Below, piece after piece: positions 1-5,923 of a DNA stretch of 5,923 bases (position 1 is its first letter; each line of letters starts with the position of its first letter). A program made the translations under genes and the position numbers. A model generated the notes under the pieces. That model was not told the origin of the DNA. It saw nothing but the letters and a program-made list of their open reading frames with translations, and made no database searches. Source of the stretch: an uncultured Eubacteriales bacterium (GTDB taxonomy: Bacteria > Bacillota_A > Clostridia > Oscillospirales > Acutalibacteraceae); contig CAKSGI010000124.1 in the NCBI GenBank assembly GCA_934454005.1, positions 1-5,923 on the forward strand. Direction: 5' to 3'.

Positions 1-3000
1 GTATAGTGGCATCAAAATCTGAGGATAGACGCGAAGTATTTGAAGAAGCAGCGGGGATATCTAAATACAGATATAGAAAAATAGAAGCTCATCGAAAACT
101 TAGTCAAGCAGAGGATAATCTGCTTAGACTTAGAGATATAATAGTTGAACTTGAAAGTAGAGTTGGCCCGTTAGAAATACAAGCTAAAAAGGCCAAGAAA
201 TATATAGAATATTCTGATGAAAAAAAAGGTCTTGAAATTGGATTGTGGCTTAATACTTTAGACAAATTTAGCAAGACATTGATTGATCAGGAAGATAAGA
301 TATCAATTGCTCAAAATCAACATAATGAAATAGAAACAGAAATATCAGAAATAGAAAATAAGTTGGAAGGCATTTTTTCAATGACAAATTCTATGTCGGC
401 TAAAATGGATGAAATAAGAAGAGAAATATCATCTTTTGAAGAAATATCATTGGAAAAACAAGGAAAGATATCAGTACTTGAAAATGATATTTTACATAAT
501 AATGAAAATATAAATAGAATAGAAGGCGAAATCGGATCTATAATTTCTTTAGATAAAAATATGGATAAAGAACTTGACGATAGGAATTTAAAAATAGAAG
601 AAAGGTTTAGTCTGATATCTGGGGCAAAATTAGAGTTAGAGTCAGCAATGAATGAATTAGAAAATTTGCAGAAAACACTTAATAAATTTTCTGAAGTTAA
701 AAGTAATTTATCGAAGGAAATGTCTAAATACAGTGTGGAAATGTCTGATGTAAAAGTTAAAACTTTAACAGCATTGTCTTCAATAAATGACATAAATACT
801 AGATTGTCATCTGTTAATATTAGTATAGAAAATAAAGAACTAAAGTTAAATGATATACAAGAAAGTTATGATAAGCATTTAATTTTCGACAAAGATATAA
901 ATGAAAAGGTTGAGGAACTTTCTAATAAAACAAAAGGATATGAACTAAAATTTAATATTCAAAAAGAAAAATGCGATGAGTTAAAGAATAGGAATGATAA
1001 ATTAAATCTTGATATTCAGGAAAAAATTAGACGTGTTAGAATTTTAGAAGAATTAGAACATAATTTAGAGGGCTTTAATAAGAGTGTAAAAGTAATAGTT
1101 AATGAATCTAAAAAAAAGGCTTTATTGGGGATACATGGTCCAATTTCTAAATTAATAAAGGTACCATCTAAATATGCGGTTGCGATAGAGATTGCTTTGG
1201 GAGCTGCAATGCAGAATATTATAGTATCTGATGAAACTGATGCAAAGGCGGCTATAAACCTTTTGAAAAGTAGAGATTGTGGCAGGGCTACATTTTTACC
1301 GTTATCTACAATAAAAGGATATGAAATAAAGGATGATGAATTCAAGTTTTGTTCGGGATTTGTTGGGATAGCTAGCAAAATCTGTAGCTGTAGTAATGAA
1401 TATAGGAGTATTCTTAATTCATTGTTAGGGAGAATAGCAATAGTTGAAACCCTAGACGACGCAATTAAAATTGCTAAAAAGTTTTCTTATAAATATAAAA
1501 TAGTAACTCTTGATGGACAAGTTGTAAACGCTGGTGGTTCATTAACAGGTGGGGGACGTTCTAGAAATTCAGGACTTTTGAGTAGATCTAGTGAACTTGA
1601 AAAGATTAAATTAGAGGTAGAAGATTTAAAATCGATTTTTCATGAATCATCTGAAAGTTTGAAAAAATTAAAAGAGGAATTTTCCCGTGCAGAAGCAGAT
1701 CTTTTAGGAATAAGGGCAGATTATTCAAATGCACGTGAAGATAAAATAAAAATAAATTCTGAGCTTAGAAGATTAGAAAATGAGTTAAACTCTGAAAAAG
1801 TAGCTTTAGAAGAATTAAAAAATGAAAGATCTTTATCTTTATTAAAGATAGAAGAATTAAAGAATGTTAAAGAGTCATCAGAAAATAGATATAATAAACT
1901 TAAGAGTAAAGTGTTAGAAATAGAGGCTGAAATTTCTAAGATTATAGGAGACGATGGTAAAATAAATGAAAAGAGAGAAAATTTGTCTTCTAATATACAA
2001 AAATATAAATTTGATATCCTTTCCTGGGAAAAAGATATAGAATCTTTGAATGCTGAAATAAGTTCTTTGAAGTTGAGAAAATCTGACCAAAATCAAAAAG
2101 TTGAGGTTTTGAAATTTCAAATTAAGGAATTTAAAGAAAAAAATGTTTCTATTGTTTCTAATATTGATAGTATTAAAAAGGATATTTTAGAAATTAAAGA
2201 AAAAGTAAGATTTTATGAAGTTAAAATAAAAGAACTTAACAATAAAAGAGACGAATGCGAAAAAAGTTCTATAGACCTTAGAAATATGGAAAAAGAAAAA
2301 ACGTCTAAAAAAGAAATGGTAGGAAGAGATTTATCAAGGTTAGAAGAAAGAAAAATAAGTTTGCAGAAGGAGTATGATGACATAATTGGTAAATTATGGG
2401 ATGAATACGAACTAACAAAAAGAGAAGCGAAAGAAATTACACGTGAAATAAAGGATATATCTGAAGCAAAAAAGAGGCTTAATGAGATAAAACTTAAAAT
2501 AAAAAGTTTGGGAACAATAAATTTAGCTGCGATTGATGAATATAAAGAAGTATCAGAAAGATATGAATTTATGAAGCATCATATTAATGATGTGGAGAAA
2601 TCGAAAGAGGAATTAGTTAAACTTATAAGTGACTTAACTAATCAAATGATGGAAATGTTCATTCAAAGATTCAAAAAAATAAACGAAAATTTTGCAGAAA
2701 CGTTCAGTCAACTATTTGGTGGAGGTAAGGCTAACCTTGCTTTAACAAATCCAGATGATGTGTTAACGTCGGGGATAGAGATTTCTGTTCAACCACCAGG
2801 AAAAATAGTATCTCATTTAGAGGCATTGTCTGGAGGAGAAAGAGCTCTAGTAGCAATTGCGCTGTATTTTGCAATAATGAAGGTAAGTCCGGCACCTTTT
2901 TGTGTTTTAGACGAAATTGAGGCAGCATTAGATGATGTTAATGTAGACAGGTATGCTTCATATTTAAGAAAAATGAATAATAATACTCAGTTTATAGTAA

Positions 3001-3131
3001 TTACTCATAGAAGGGGAACAATGGAAGAGGCAGATGTGTTGTATGGAGTAACTATGCAGGATGAGGGAGTTTCAAAACTTTTGGAACTTAAAGCATCAGA
3101 AATAGAGAAAAAACTTGGAGTGAAAGTTTAA
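1..3131 (+). CDS. smc: Chromosome segregation/condensation protein SMC, 5'-truncated by the window edge
   Basis: SMC is the ATPase of the bacterial condensin complex, working with ScpA and ScpB to organise and separate the nucleoid. The first complete codon is at base 3; the GTG at base 6 is an internal Val, because the reading frame is already inside the conserved N-terminal head (FEEAAGISKY at 39-68). Walker A and the Q-loop therefore lie upstream, roughly 150 residues missing by comparison with the ~1190-residue family. In order: first coiled-coil arm (about 90-1120), hinge (about 1122-1560, ending in the glycine motif GGSLTGGG at 1533-1556), second coiled-coil arm (about 1570-2500), the LGTINLAAIDEY joint (2508-2543), then the C-terminal head with the ABC signature LSGGERA (2826-2846), Walker B FCVLDE (2898-2915) with the following D-loop, and the H-switch THRRGTM (3003-3023). 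The frame is open throughout, and the arm lengths look normal. It precedes ftsY by 25 nt, a classic Firmicute pairing. Identification is secure. Confidence 0.98.
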   Translation, partial: IVASKSEDRREVFEEAAGISKYRYRKIEAHRKLSQAEDNLLRLRDIIVELESRVGPLEIQAKKAKKYIEYSDEKKGLEIGLWLNTLDKFSKTLIDQEDKISIAQNQHNEIETEISEIENKLEGIFSMTNSMSAKMDEIRREISSFEEISLEKQGKISVLENDILHNNENINRIEGEIGSIISLDKNMDKELDDRNLKIEERFSLISGAKLELESAMNELENLQKTLNKFSEVKSNLSKEMSKYSVEMSDVKVKTLTALSSINDINTRLSSVNISIENKELKLNDIQESYDKHLIFDKDINEKVEELSNKTKGYELKFNIQKEKCDELKNRNDKLNLDIQEKIRRVRILEELEHNLEGFNKSVKVIVNESKKKALLGIHGPISKLIKVPSKYAVAIEIALGAAMQNIIVSDETDAKAAINLLKSRDCGRATFLPLSTIKGYEIKDDEFKFCSGFVGIASKICSCSNEYRSILNSLLGRIAIVETLDDAIKIAKKFSYKYKIVTLDGQVVNAGGSLTGGGRSRNSGLLSRSSELEKIKLEVEDLKSIFHESSESLKKLKEEFSRAEADLLGIRADYSNAREDKIKINSELRRLENELNSEKVALEELKNERSLSLLKIEELKNVKESSENRYNKLKSKVLEIEAEISKIIGDDGKINEKRENLSSNIQKYKFDILSWEKDIESLNAEISSLKLRKSDQNQKVEVLKFQIKEFKEKNVSIVSNIDSIKKDILEIKEKVRFYEVKIKELNNKRDECEKSSIDLRNMEKEKTSKKEMVGRDLSRLEERKISLQKEYDDIIGKLWDEYELTKREAKEITREIKDISEAKKRLNEIKLKIKSLGTINLAAIDEYKEVSERYEFMKHHINDVEKSKEELVKLISDLTNQMMEMFIQRFKKINENFAETFSQLFGGGKANLALTNPDDVLTSGIEISVQPPGKIVSHLEALSGGERALVAIALYFAIMKVSPAPFCVLDEIEAALDDVNVDRYASYLRKMNNNTQFIVITHRRGTMEEADVLYGVTMQDEGVSKLLELKASEIEKKLGVKV

Positions 3132-3143
3132 TTTTTATAAATT

Positions 3144-3150
3144 AGGAGGT
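3144..3150 (+). promoter_or_regulatory. Strong Shine-Dalgarno site of ftsY
   Basis: AGGAGGT lies 6 nt before the ATG at 3157. It is the closest match to the consensus ribosome binding site in the window and fixes the ftsY start. The 25-nt smc-ftsY gap (3132-3156) holds only this site and AT-rich sequence, with no hairpin followed by a T-run, so read-through from smc is expected. Confidence 0.85.
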
Positions 3151-3156
3151 TATTTT

Positions 3157-4074
3157 ATGGGATTATTTAGTAAAATAAAAGAGGGTTTGCAGAAAACTCG
3201 GACAGGAGTTTTTGGGAAAATTAATTCAATGCTAAATTCTTTTACAAAGATTGATGAAGAACTATTTGAGGAACTAGAAGAAATACTTATTATGGGCGAT
3301 GTCGGAGTAAAAACATCATCACAAATATGTGATGAATTACGAGATAGGGTGAAAAAAGATGGAATTAAAGATCCAAACGAAATCCAAGAAATTTTAAAAT
3401 CTATAGTTGCAGATATGCTAAAAGGTGGTCAAGAATTAGAAATAAGTACAAAACCATCTGTTGTGTTGGTTATAGGAGTAAATGGTGTTGGAAAAACAAC
3501 TACAATAGGGAAAATGGCTTCAGAATTAAAGAATCAGGGTAAAAAAGTTGTTCTTGCAGCGGCGGATACTTTTAGAGCAGCAGCAATAGATCAATTAATT
3601 ATTTGGGCAGATAGAGCAGGTGTTGATATAGTAAAACAAAACGAGGGATCAGATCCTGCTGCTGTTGTGTTTGATGCTATTTCTGCTGCGAAATCTAGGA
3701 ATGCAGATGTAATAATATGCGATACAGCGGGCAGATTGCATAATAAGAAAAATCTTATGGGAGAACTTGAAAAAATAAATAGGATAATTAATAGAGAGCT
3801 TCCAGATGCAGATAAAGAGGTTTTACTTGTATTAGATGCAACTACTGGTCAAAATGCAGTAAATCAGGCAAGAGAGTTTAAAAATGTTACCGGCATAACA
3901 GGAATAGTTTTGACAAAGTTGGATGGTACTGCTAGAGGTGGTGTAGTACTTGCTATAAAAAATGATTTAAATGTACCAGTGAAATTTATAGGAGTAGGGG
4001 AAGGAATTGATGACCTTCAACCGTTTAATCCTGATGAATTTACAAAGGCATTATTTGCTGTAGATGAAAATTAA
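3157..4074 (+). CDS. ftsY: Signal recognition particle receptor GTPase FtsY
   Basis: FtsY is the membrane-associated SRP receptor: it pairs with GTP-bound Ffh and delivers ribosome-nascent chain complexes to the SecYEG translocon. The 305-residue protein starts with a short basic/hydrophobic helix (MGLFSKIKEGLQKT), like the membrane-targeting helix of FtsY proteins. It lacks the long acidic A domain of E. coli FtsY, which is usual in Gram-positives. The N domain covers about residues 20-95. The G domain shows the P-loop GVNGVGKTTT (107-116), the SRP-GTPase DTFRAAAIDQL box (137-147), DTAGR (189-193), TKLDG (253-257) and the closing GVGEGIDDLQPF (279-290). The last motif, together with the lack of a C-terminal M domain, separates it from Ffh. 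All GTPase residues look intact. It follows smc and is followed 15 nt later by rdgB, not by ylxM-ffh. Start chosen from the strong upstream ribosome binding site. Confidence 0.98.
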   Translation: MGLFSKIKEGLQKTRTGVFGKINSMLNSFTKIDEELFEELEEILIMGDVGVKTSSQICDELRDRVKKDGIKDPNEIQEILKSIVADMLKGGQELEISTKPSVVLVIGVNGVGKTTTIGKMASELKNQGKKVVLAAADTFRAAAIDQLIIWADRAGVDIVKQNEGSDPAAVVFDAISAAKSRNADVIICDTAGRLHNKKNLMGELEKINRIINRELPDADKEVLLVLDATTGQNAVNQAREFKNVTGITGIVLTKLDGTARGGVVLAIKNDLNVPVKFIGVGEGIDDLQPFNPDEFTKALFAVDEN

Positions 4075-4075
4075 T

Positions 4076-4083
4076 AGGGGGAT
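4076..4083 (+). promoter_or_regulatory. Ribosome binding site deciding the GTG start of rdgB
   Basis: The purine run AGGGGGAT sits just after the ftsY stop codon and 6-8 nt before the GTG at 4090. The ATG at 4088-4090 overlapping this GTG is in another frame and is followed at once by TGA, so the GTG is the usable start. The site fills most of the 15-nt gap between ftsY and rdgB. Confidence 0.7.
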
Positions 4084-4089
4084 ATTAAT

Positions 4090-4701
4090 GTGAAATTTAT
4101 TTTAGCGACTAATAATCAAGATAAGGTAGCAGAGATGAAAAAAATATTAAAACCTTTAAACATTGAAGCTTTATCTGCTGATGAGGTAGGTGCTGATTTA
4201 GGAGAAGTTGAAGAAACAGGTGAAACATTTGAAGAAAATGCCAAAATAAAGGCTTTATCGGCTTTAAAAATTACAGGTATGCCATCAATAGCAGATGATT
4301 CTGGGTTAGTTGTAGACTCGCTAAATGGAGAGCCTGGTGTATATTCTGCAAGATATTCTGGTAAAGGTGCTACATATAGTTCAAATATTGATAAACTCTT
4401 ATTTAAAATGAAGGATATTCCTGATAAAAAAAGGACAGCAAAGTTTGTATGTGCAGTGTGTTGTTTATTTCCAAATGGTGAAGAAATAATGGTTAAAGGA
4501 GAATGTAGGGGTAAAATAGGTTTTGATAGAGTTGGTGTTGGCGGTTTTGGATATGACCCTGTATTTGTATTAGATAGTGGAAAAACTTTTGCAGAACTTA
4601 ATATGGAGGAAAAATCTAAAATAAGTCACAGAGGAAAGGCTTTGAAATTGTTTGTAAATAGATTAAATGAAAAAATGGTGGGAGAGAAAAATGTTAAATA
4701 G
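4090..4701 (+). CDS. rdgB: RdgB/HAM1-family XTP/dITP pyrophosphatase (non-canonical purine NTPase)
   Basis: The enzyme hydrolyses XTP, ITP and dITP to the monophosphate plus pyrophosphate, removing deaminated purine nucleotides before they enter DNA or RNA. The 203-residue protein has the full set of family motifs: ATNNQDK at residues 6-12 (triphosphate binding), EETGETFEENAKIKA at 41-55 (acidic metal-binding segment), ADDSGL at 68-73 with the catalytic Asp, GVYSARYSG at 83-91, GGFGYDPVF at 151-159 (base recognition) and SHRGKAL at 179-185. Length is typical for the family (about 195-205). The start is GTG; no in-frame ATG precedes the conserved KFILATNN beginning. The last 11 nt overlap yhbY, suggesting translational coupling. 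A Cys-rich core strand (FVCAVCC, about residues 119-125) is slightly unusual. The B. subtilis equivalent is called YsnA. Function is confident from motifs; the exact substrate preference is inferred from the family. Confidence 0.96.
   Translation: MKFILATNNQDKVAEMKKILKPLNIEALSADEVGADLGEVEETGETFEENAKIKALSALKITGMPSIADDSGLVVDSLNGEPGVYSARYSGKGATYSSNIDKLLFKMKDIPDKKRTAKFVCAVCCLFPNGEEIMVKGECRGKIGFDRVGVGGFGYDPVFVLDSGKTFAELNMEEKSKISHRGKALKLFVNRLNEKMVGEKNVK
4680..4684 (+). promoter_or_regulatory. Ribosome binding site of yhbY inside rdgB
   Basis: GGGAG within the purine stretch 4677-4686 lies 6 nt before the ATG at 4691. The in-frame ATG at 4667 has no comparable purine-rich sequence upstream, so this site supports 4691 as the real start. 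It lies in the rdgB coding sequence, consistent with coupled translation. Confidence 0.65.
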
Positions 4702-4990
4702 TAAACAAAGAGCGTATTTAAGAGGTCTTGCTAATTCTATAGATACAATACTAATAATTGGCAAAGGCGGAATGAATAATGAAATTATAAAACAGGCAGA
4801 TGATGCATTAACAGCTAGGGAGCTAATAAAGGCTAAAGTTTTAGAAACATCAGACATAACACCTAAAGAAGCTGCAAATATTATAGCAAATAGTATTAAT
4901 GCAGATGTTGTTCAAGTGATAGGAACTAAATTTGTGTTATACAGAAAAAATGTTAAGGAACCAGTTATAGAGCTTCCAAGGTTTAGGTAA
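4691..4990 (+). CDS. yhbY: YhbY/YqeI-family RNA-binding protein (CRS1-YhbY/CRM domain)
   Basis: A 99-residue single-domain CRM protein. Family members bind RNA and E. coli YhbY is associated with the pre-50S ribosomal subunit, so a role in ribosome assembly is likely but not proven here. Visible family features are the opening LNSKQRAYLRGLAN (residues 2-15), the exposed GKGG loop at 24-27, the ARELIKAKV segment at about 42-50 and the VIGTKFVLYR strand at 76-85. The domain normally begins within a few residues of the initiator Met, which with the ribosome binding site at 4680-4684 favours the ATG at 4691. The in-frame ATG at 4667 would add MKKWWERK and lacks a ribosome binding site. The start overlaps rdgB by 11 nt in a different frame, and nadD begins 4 nt after the stop. 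B. subtilis yqeI sits in the same place before nadD. Confidence 0.94.
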   Translation: MLNSKQRAYLRGLANSIDTILIIGKGGMNNEIIKQADDALTARELIKAKVLETSDITPKEAANIIANSINADVVQVIGTKFVLYRKNVKEPVIELPRFR

Positions 4991-4994
4991 TATT

Positions 4995-5597
4995 ATGAAT
5001 AAAATTGGAATATTTGGCGGGACATTTGACCCAATTCATAATGCACATATAAGTACAGCATTGTGCTTTTATAGATATTTAAAGCTAGATAAGGTTATTT
5101 TTATTCCTACTAATATACCTCCACATAAAAATAGAAACCATTTAACTAGTGCAGAAAATAGGTTAGAAATGTGCCAACTAGCATTAAATAAATATAGTTA
5201 TTTTGAGGTTTCGGATATCGAGGTAAAAAGAAAAGGGAGAAGTTATACTTATAAAACATTGCAGAATTTAAAAAATTTTTATAAAGAGAGTCAATTCTAT
5301 TTTATATTAGGTGCAGATATGTTTATAACTATAAATAAATGGAAATATCCTGAAGAAATTTTTAAAAATGTAATTTTATGTACGGTGTCAAGAGATAATA
5401 TTAATAAAGCTAGCTTAGAGGCGTATTCAAAAGAAATAGAAAAATTAGGGGCTGTAAGTGTAATAGTAGACTCTAAGCCTGTTGATATTTCGTCAACTAA
5501 GATAAGAAATAACATAAAAAATAATAGAAGTATATCTGGTTTAGTCCCCAGTGAAGTGGAAGATTATATTTATAAAAATAGATTATATATGGAGTGA
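4995..5597 (+). CDS. nadD: Nicotinate-nucleotide adenylyltransferase NadD
   Basis: NadD joins nicotinate mononucleotide and ATP to form deamido-NAD and pyrophosphate, the step before NAD synthetase in the cytoplasm. The 200-residue protein has the nucleotidyltransferase start GGTFDPIHNAH (residues 8-18) with both catalytic-site His (15 and 18), PTNIPPHK at 38-45, the conserved Arg in ENRLEMC (54-60), a nicotinate-site ILGADMF (104-110) followed by Trp116, the ISSTKIR motif at 165-171 contacting ATP phosphates, and the typical C-terminal VPSEVEDYIYKNRLY. The family signature usually reads HxGH; here Gly is Ala, a small change. The ribosome binding site is weak (AGGT at 4985-4988, overlapping the end of yhbY), so coupling to yhbY translation is plausible. 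Length is normal. PPAT (CoaD) uses the same fold but is shorter and lacks the PPHK and GADM pattern. Confidence 0.97.
   Translation: MNKIGIFGGTFDPIHNAHISTALCFYRYLKLDKVIFIPTNIPPHKNRNHLTSAENRLEMCQLALNKYSYFEVSDIEVKRKGRSYTYKTLQNLKNFYKESQFYFILGADMFITINKWKYPEEIFKNVILCTVSRDNINKASLEAYSKEIEKLGAVSVIVDSKPVDISSTKIRNNIKNNRSISGLVPSEVEDYIYKNRLYME
5591..5594 (+). promoter_or_regulatory. Ribosome binding site of yqeK
   Basis: GGAG in the last codons of nadD lies 7 nt before the ATG at 5602. A second in-frame ATG at 5608 would be 13 nt away, so 5602 is the preferred start. Confidence 0.65.
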
Positions 5598-5601
5598 TTT
5601 G

Positions 5602-5923
5602 ATGGATATGGATATTTATATAAAAATAATCAAAGAAAAGCTAACTCCCAAAAGATATGAGCATTCTATTAGAGTATCAGAAGAAGCGGTAAAACTTGCT
5701 AAAAAGTATGGAGCTGACTCTCAAAAGGCAGAAATAGCTGGTATTTTACACGACATAATGAAGGATACTGACTATGATGACCAGTTGAAGATTATAAAGG
5801 AATTTGGTATAATTCTAAATAATGTTGAAAAATTTTCTAAAAAACTTTGGCATGCAATTTCTGGTTCTTTATATATAAAAAATATTCTAGGGATTCAGGA
5901 TGATGATATAATAAATTATGTTA
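5602..5923 (+). CDS. yqeK: YqeK-family HD-domain phosphohydrolase (symmetrical Ap4A hydrolase family), 3'-truncated by the window edge
   Basis: The first 107 residues are visible and the frame is open to the right edge. YqeK proteins are HD-superfamily enzymes that split diadenosine tetraphosphate into two ADP, a role shown for Gram-positive family members and inferred here. The metal-site pattern is present: KRYEHSIRV with His21, the HD pair in GILHDIMKD (His50-Asp51, with Lys54), and LWHAISG with His84. The conserved segment after this point, including the RYHT-type motif and the distal Asp, lies outside the window. The alignment with B. subtilis YqeK is direct, including the KYGADSQKAEIAGILHD stretch. 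It begins 4 nt after nadD, the same order as in B. subtilis. Early ATGs occur at 5602 and 5608; 5602 fits the ribosome binding site. The usual protein is about 185-200 residues, so roughly half is present. Confidence 0.93.
   Translation, partial: MDMDIYIKIIKEKLTPKRYEHSIRVSEEAVKLAKKYGADSQKAEIAGILHDIMKDTDYDDQLKIIKEFGIILNNVEKFSKKLWHAISGSLYIKNILGIQDDDIINYV

Noticed and set aside
6..8. GTG at base 6 as the start codon of a 1041-residue protein
   Set aside because: The codons before it and the FEEAAGISKY motif right after belong inside the SMC N-terminal head; the gene simply begins outside the window.
418..450. Near-repeat of GAAATATCAT within smc
   Set aside because: Two short copies in low-complexity coiled-coil coding sequence with biased codons; no regular array or spacing.
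317..793. Minus-strand open frame of 158 codons inside smc
   Set aside because: Its Ser/Phe/Leu/Ile-rich translation is the mirror of Glu/Lys-rich coiled-coil coding DNA; no family resemblance and it lies wholly within a certain gene.
1016..1378. Minus-strand open frame of 120 codons across the SMC hinge
   Set aside because: Shadow of the conserved hinge coding sequence with no recognisable domain.
1914..2120. Minus-strand hydrophobic 68-codon frame that could resemble a small membrane protein
   Set aside because: Phe/Ile/Leu richness comes from antisense reading of Lys/Glu codons in the second coiled-coil arm.
3908..3936. TTGACA resembling a -35 box inside ftsY
   Set aside because: About 17 nt downstream the sequence is TAGAGG, a poor -10 match, and the bases encode the conserved TKLDG motif.
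4663..4857. Minus-strand 64-codon frame over the rdgB-yhbY junction
   Set aside because: Overlaps two well-supported genes on the other strand and shows no domain features.
5481..5497. Short inverted repeat GTTGA...TCAAC
   Set aside because: A 5-bp stem with a 7-nt loop, inside nadD where the sequence encodes the conserved ISST motif; too weak and no T-run follows, so not a terminator.
5297..5515. Minus-strand 72-codon frame inside nadD
   Set aside because: Antisense shadow of the conserved nadD sequence.

Overview
The window is one AT-rich, densely packed run of housekeeping genes, all on the + strand. The low GC content, the preference for AGA and ATA codons and the purine-rich Shine-Dalgarno sites point to a low-GC Firmicute, most likely a member of the Clostridia. 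The genus cannot be settled from this stretch. TAA, TAG and TGA all act as stops and TGG encodes Trp, so the code is the standard bacterial one and mollicutes that read TGA as Trp are excluded.

Layout from left to right: the 3' seven-eighths of smc (chromosome condensation ATPase, 5' end outside the window); ftsY (SRP receptor GTPase); an rdgB-family XTP/dITP pyrophosphatase gene starting at GTG; yhbY/yqeI (small CRS1-YhbY/CRM-domain RNA-binding protein) overlapping the end of rdgB; nadD (nicotinate-mononucleotide adenylyltransferase); and the 5' part of yqeK (HD-domain Ap4A hydrolase family), which runs off the right edge. Gaps between genes are 25, 15, -11, 4 and 4 nt. No intergenic space is large enough for a classical promoter plus leader or a strong terminator, so the genes are probably co-transcribed. 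No stretch of 300 bases lacks a gene.

Two well-known blocks are joined here: smc-ftsY, and yhbY-nadD-yqeK (as in B. subtilis yqeI-nadD-yqeK). The rdgB gene sits at the junction. The themes are chromosome organisation, membrane protein targeting, nucleotide-pool cleaning, ribosome assembly, NAD synthesis and dinucleotide hydrolysis, all linked to growth. This shared theme is an inference from context.

I see no RNA gene, mobile element, CRISPR array, toxin-antitoxin pair, phage gene or unexplained conserved non-coding block. I found no evidence of a previously undescribed system. The findings are modest curiosities about gene order, start sites and a few residues.
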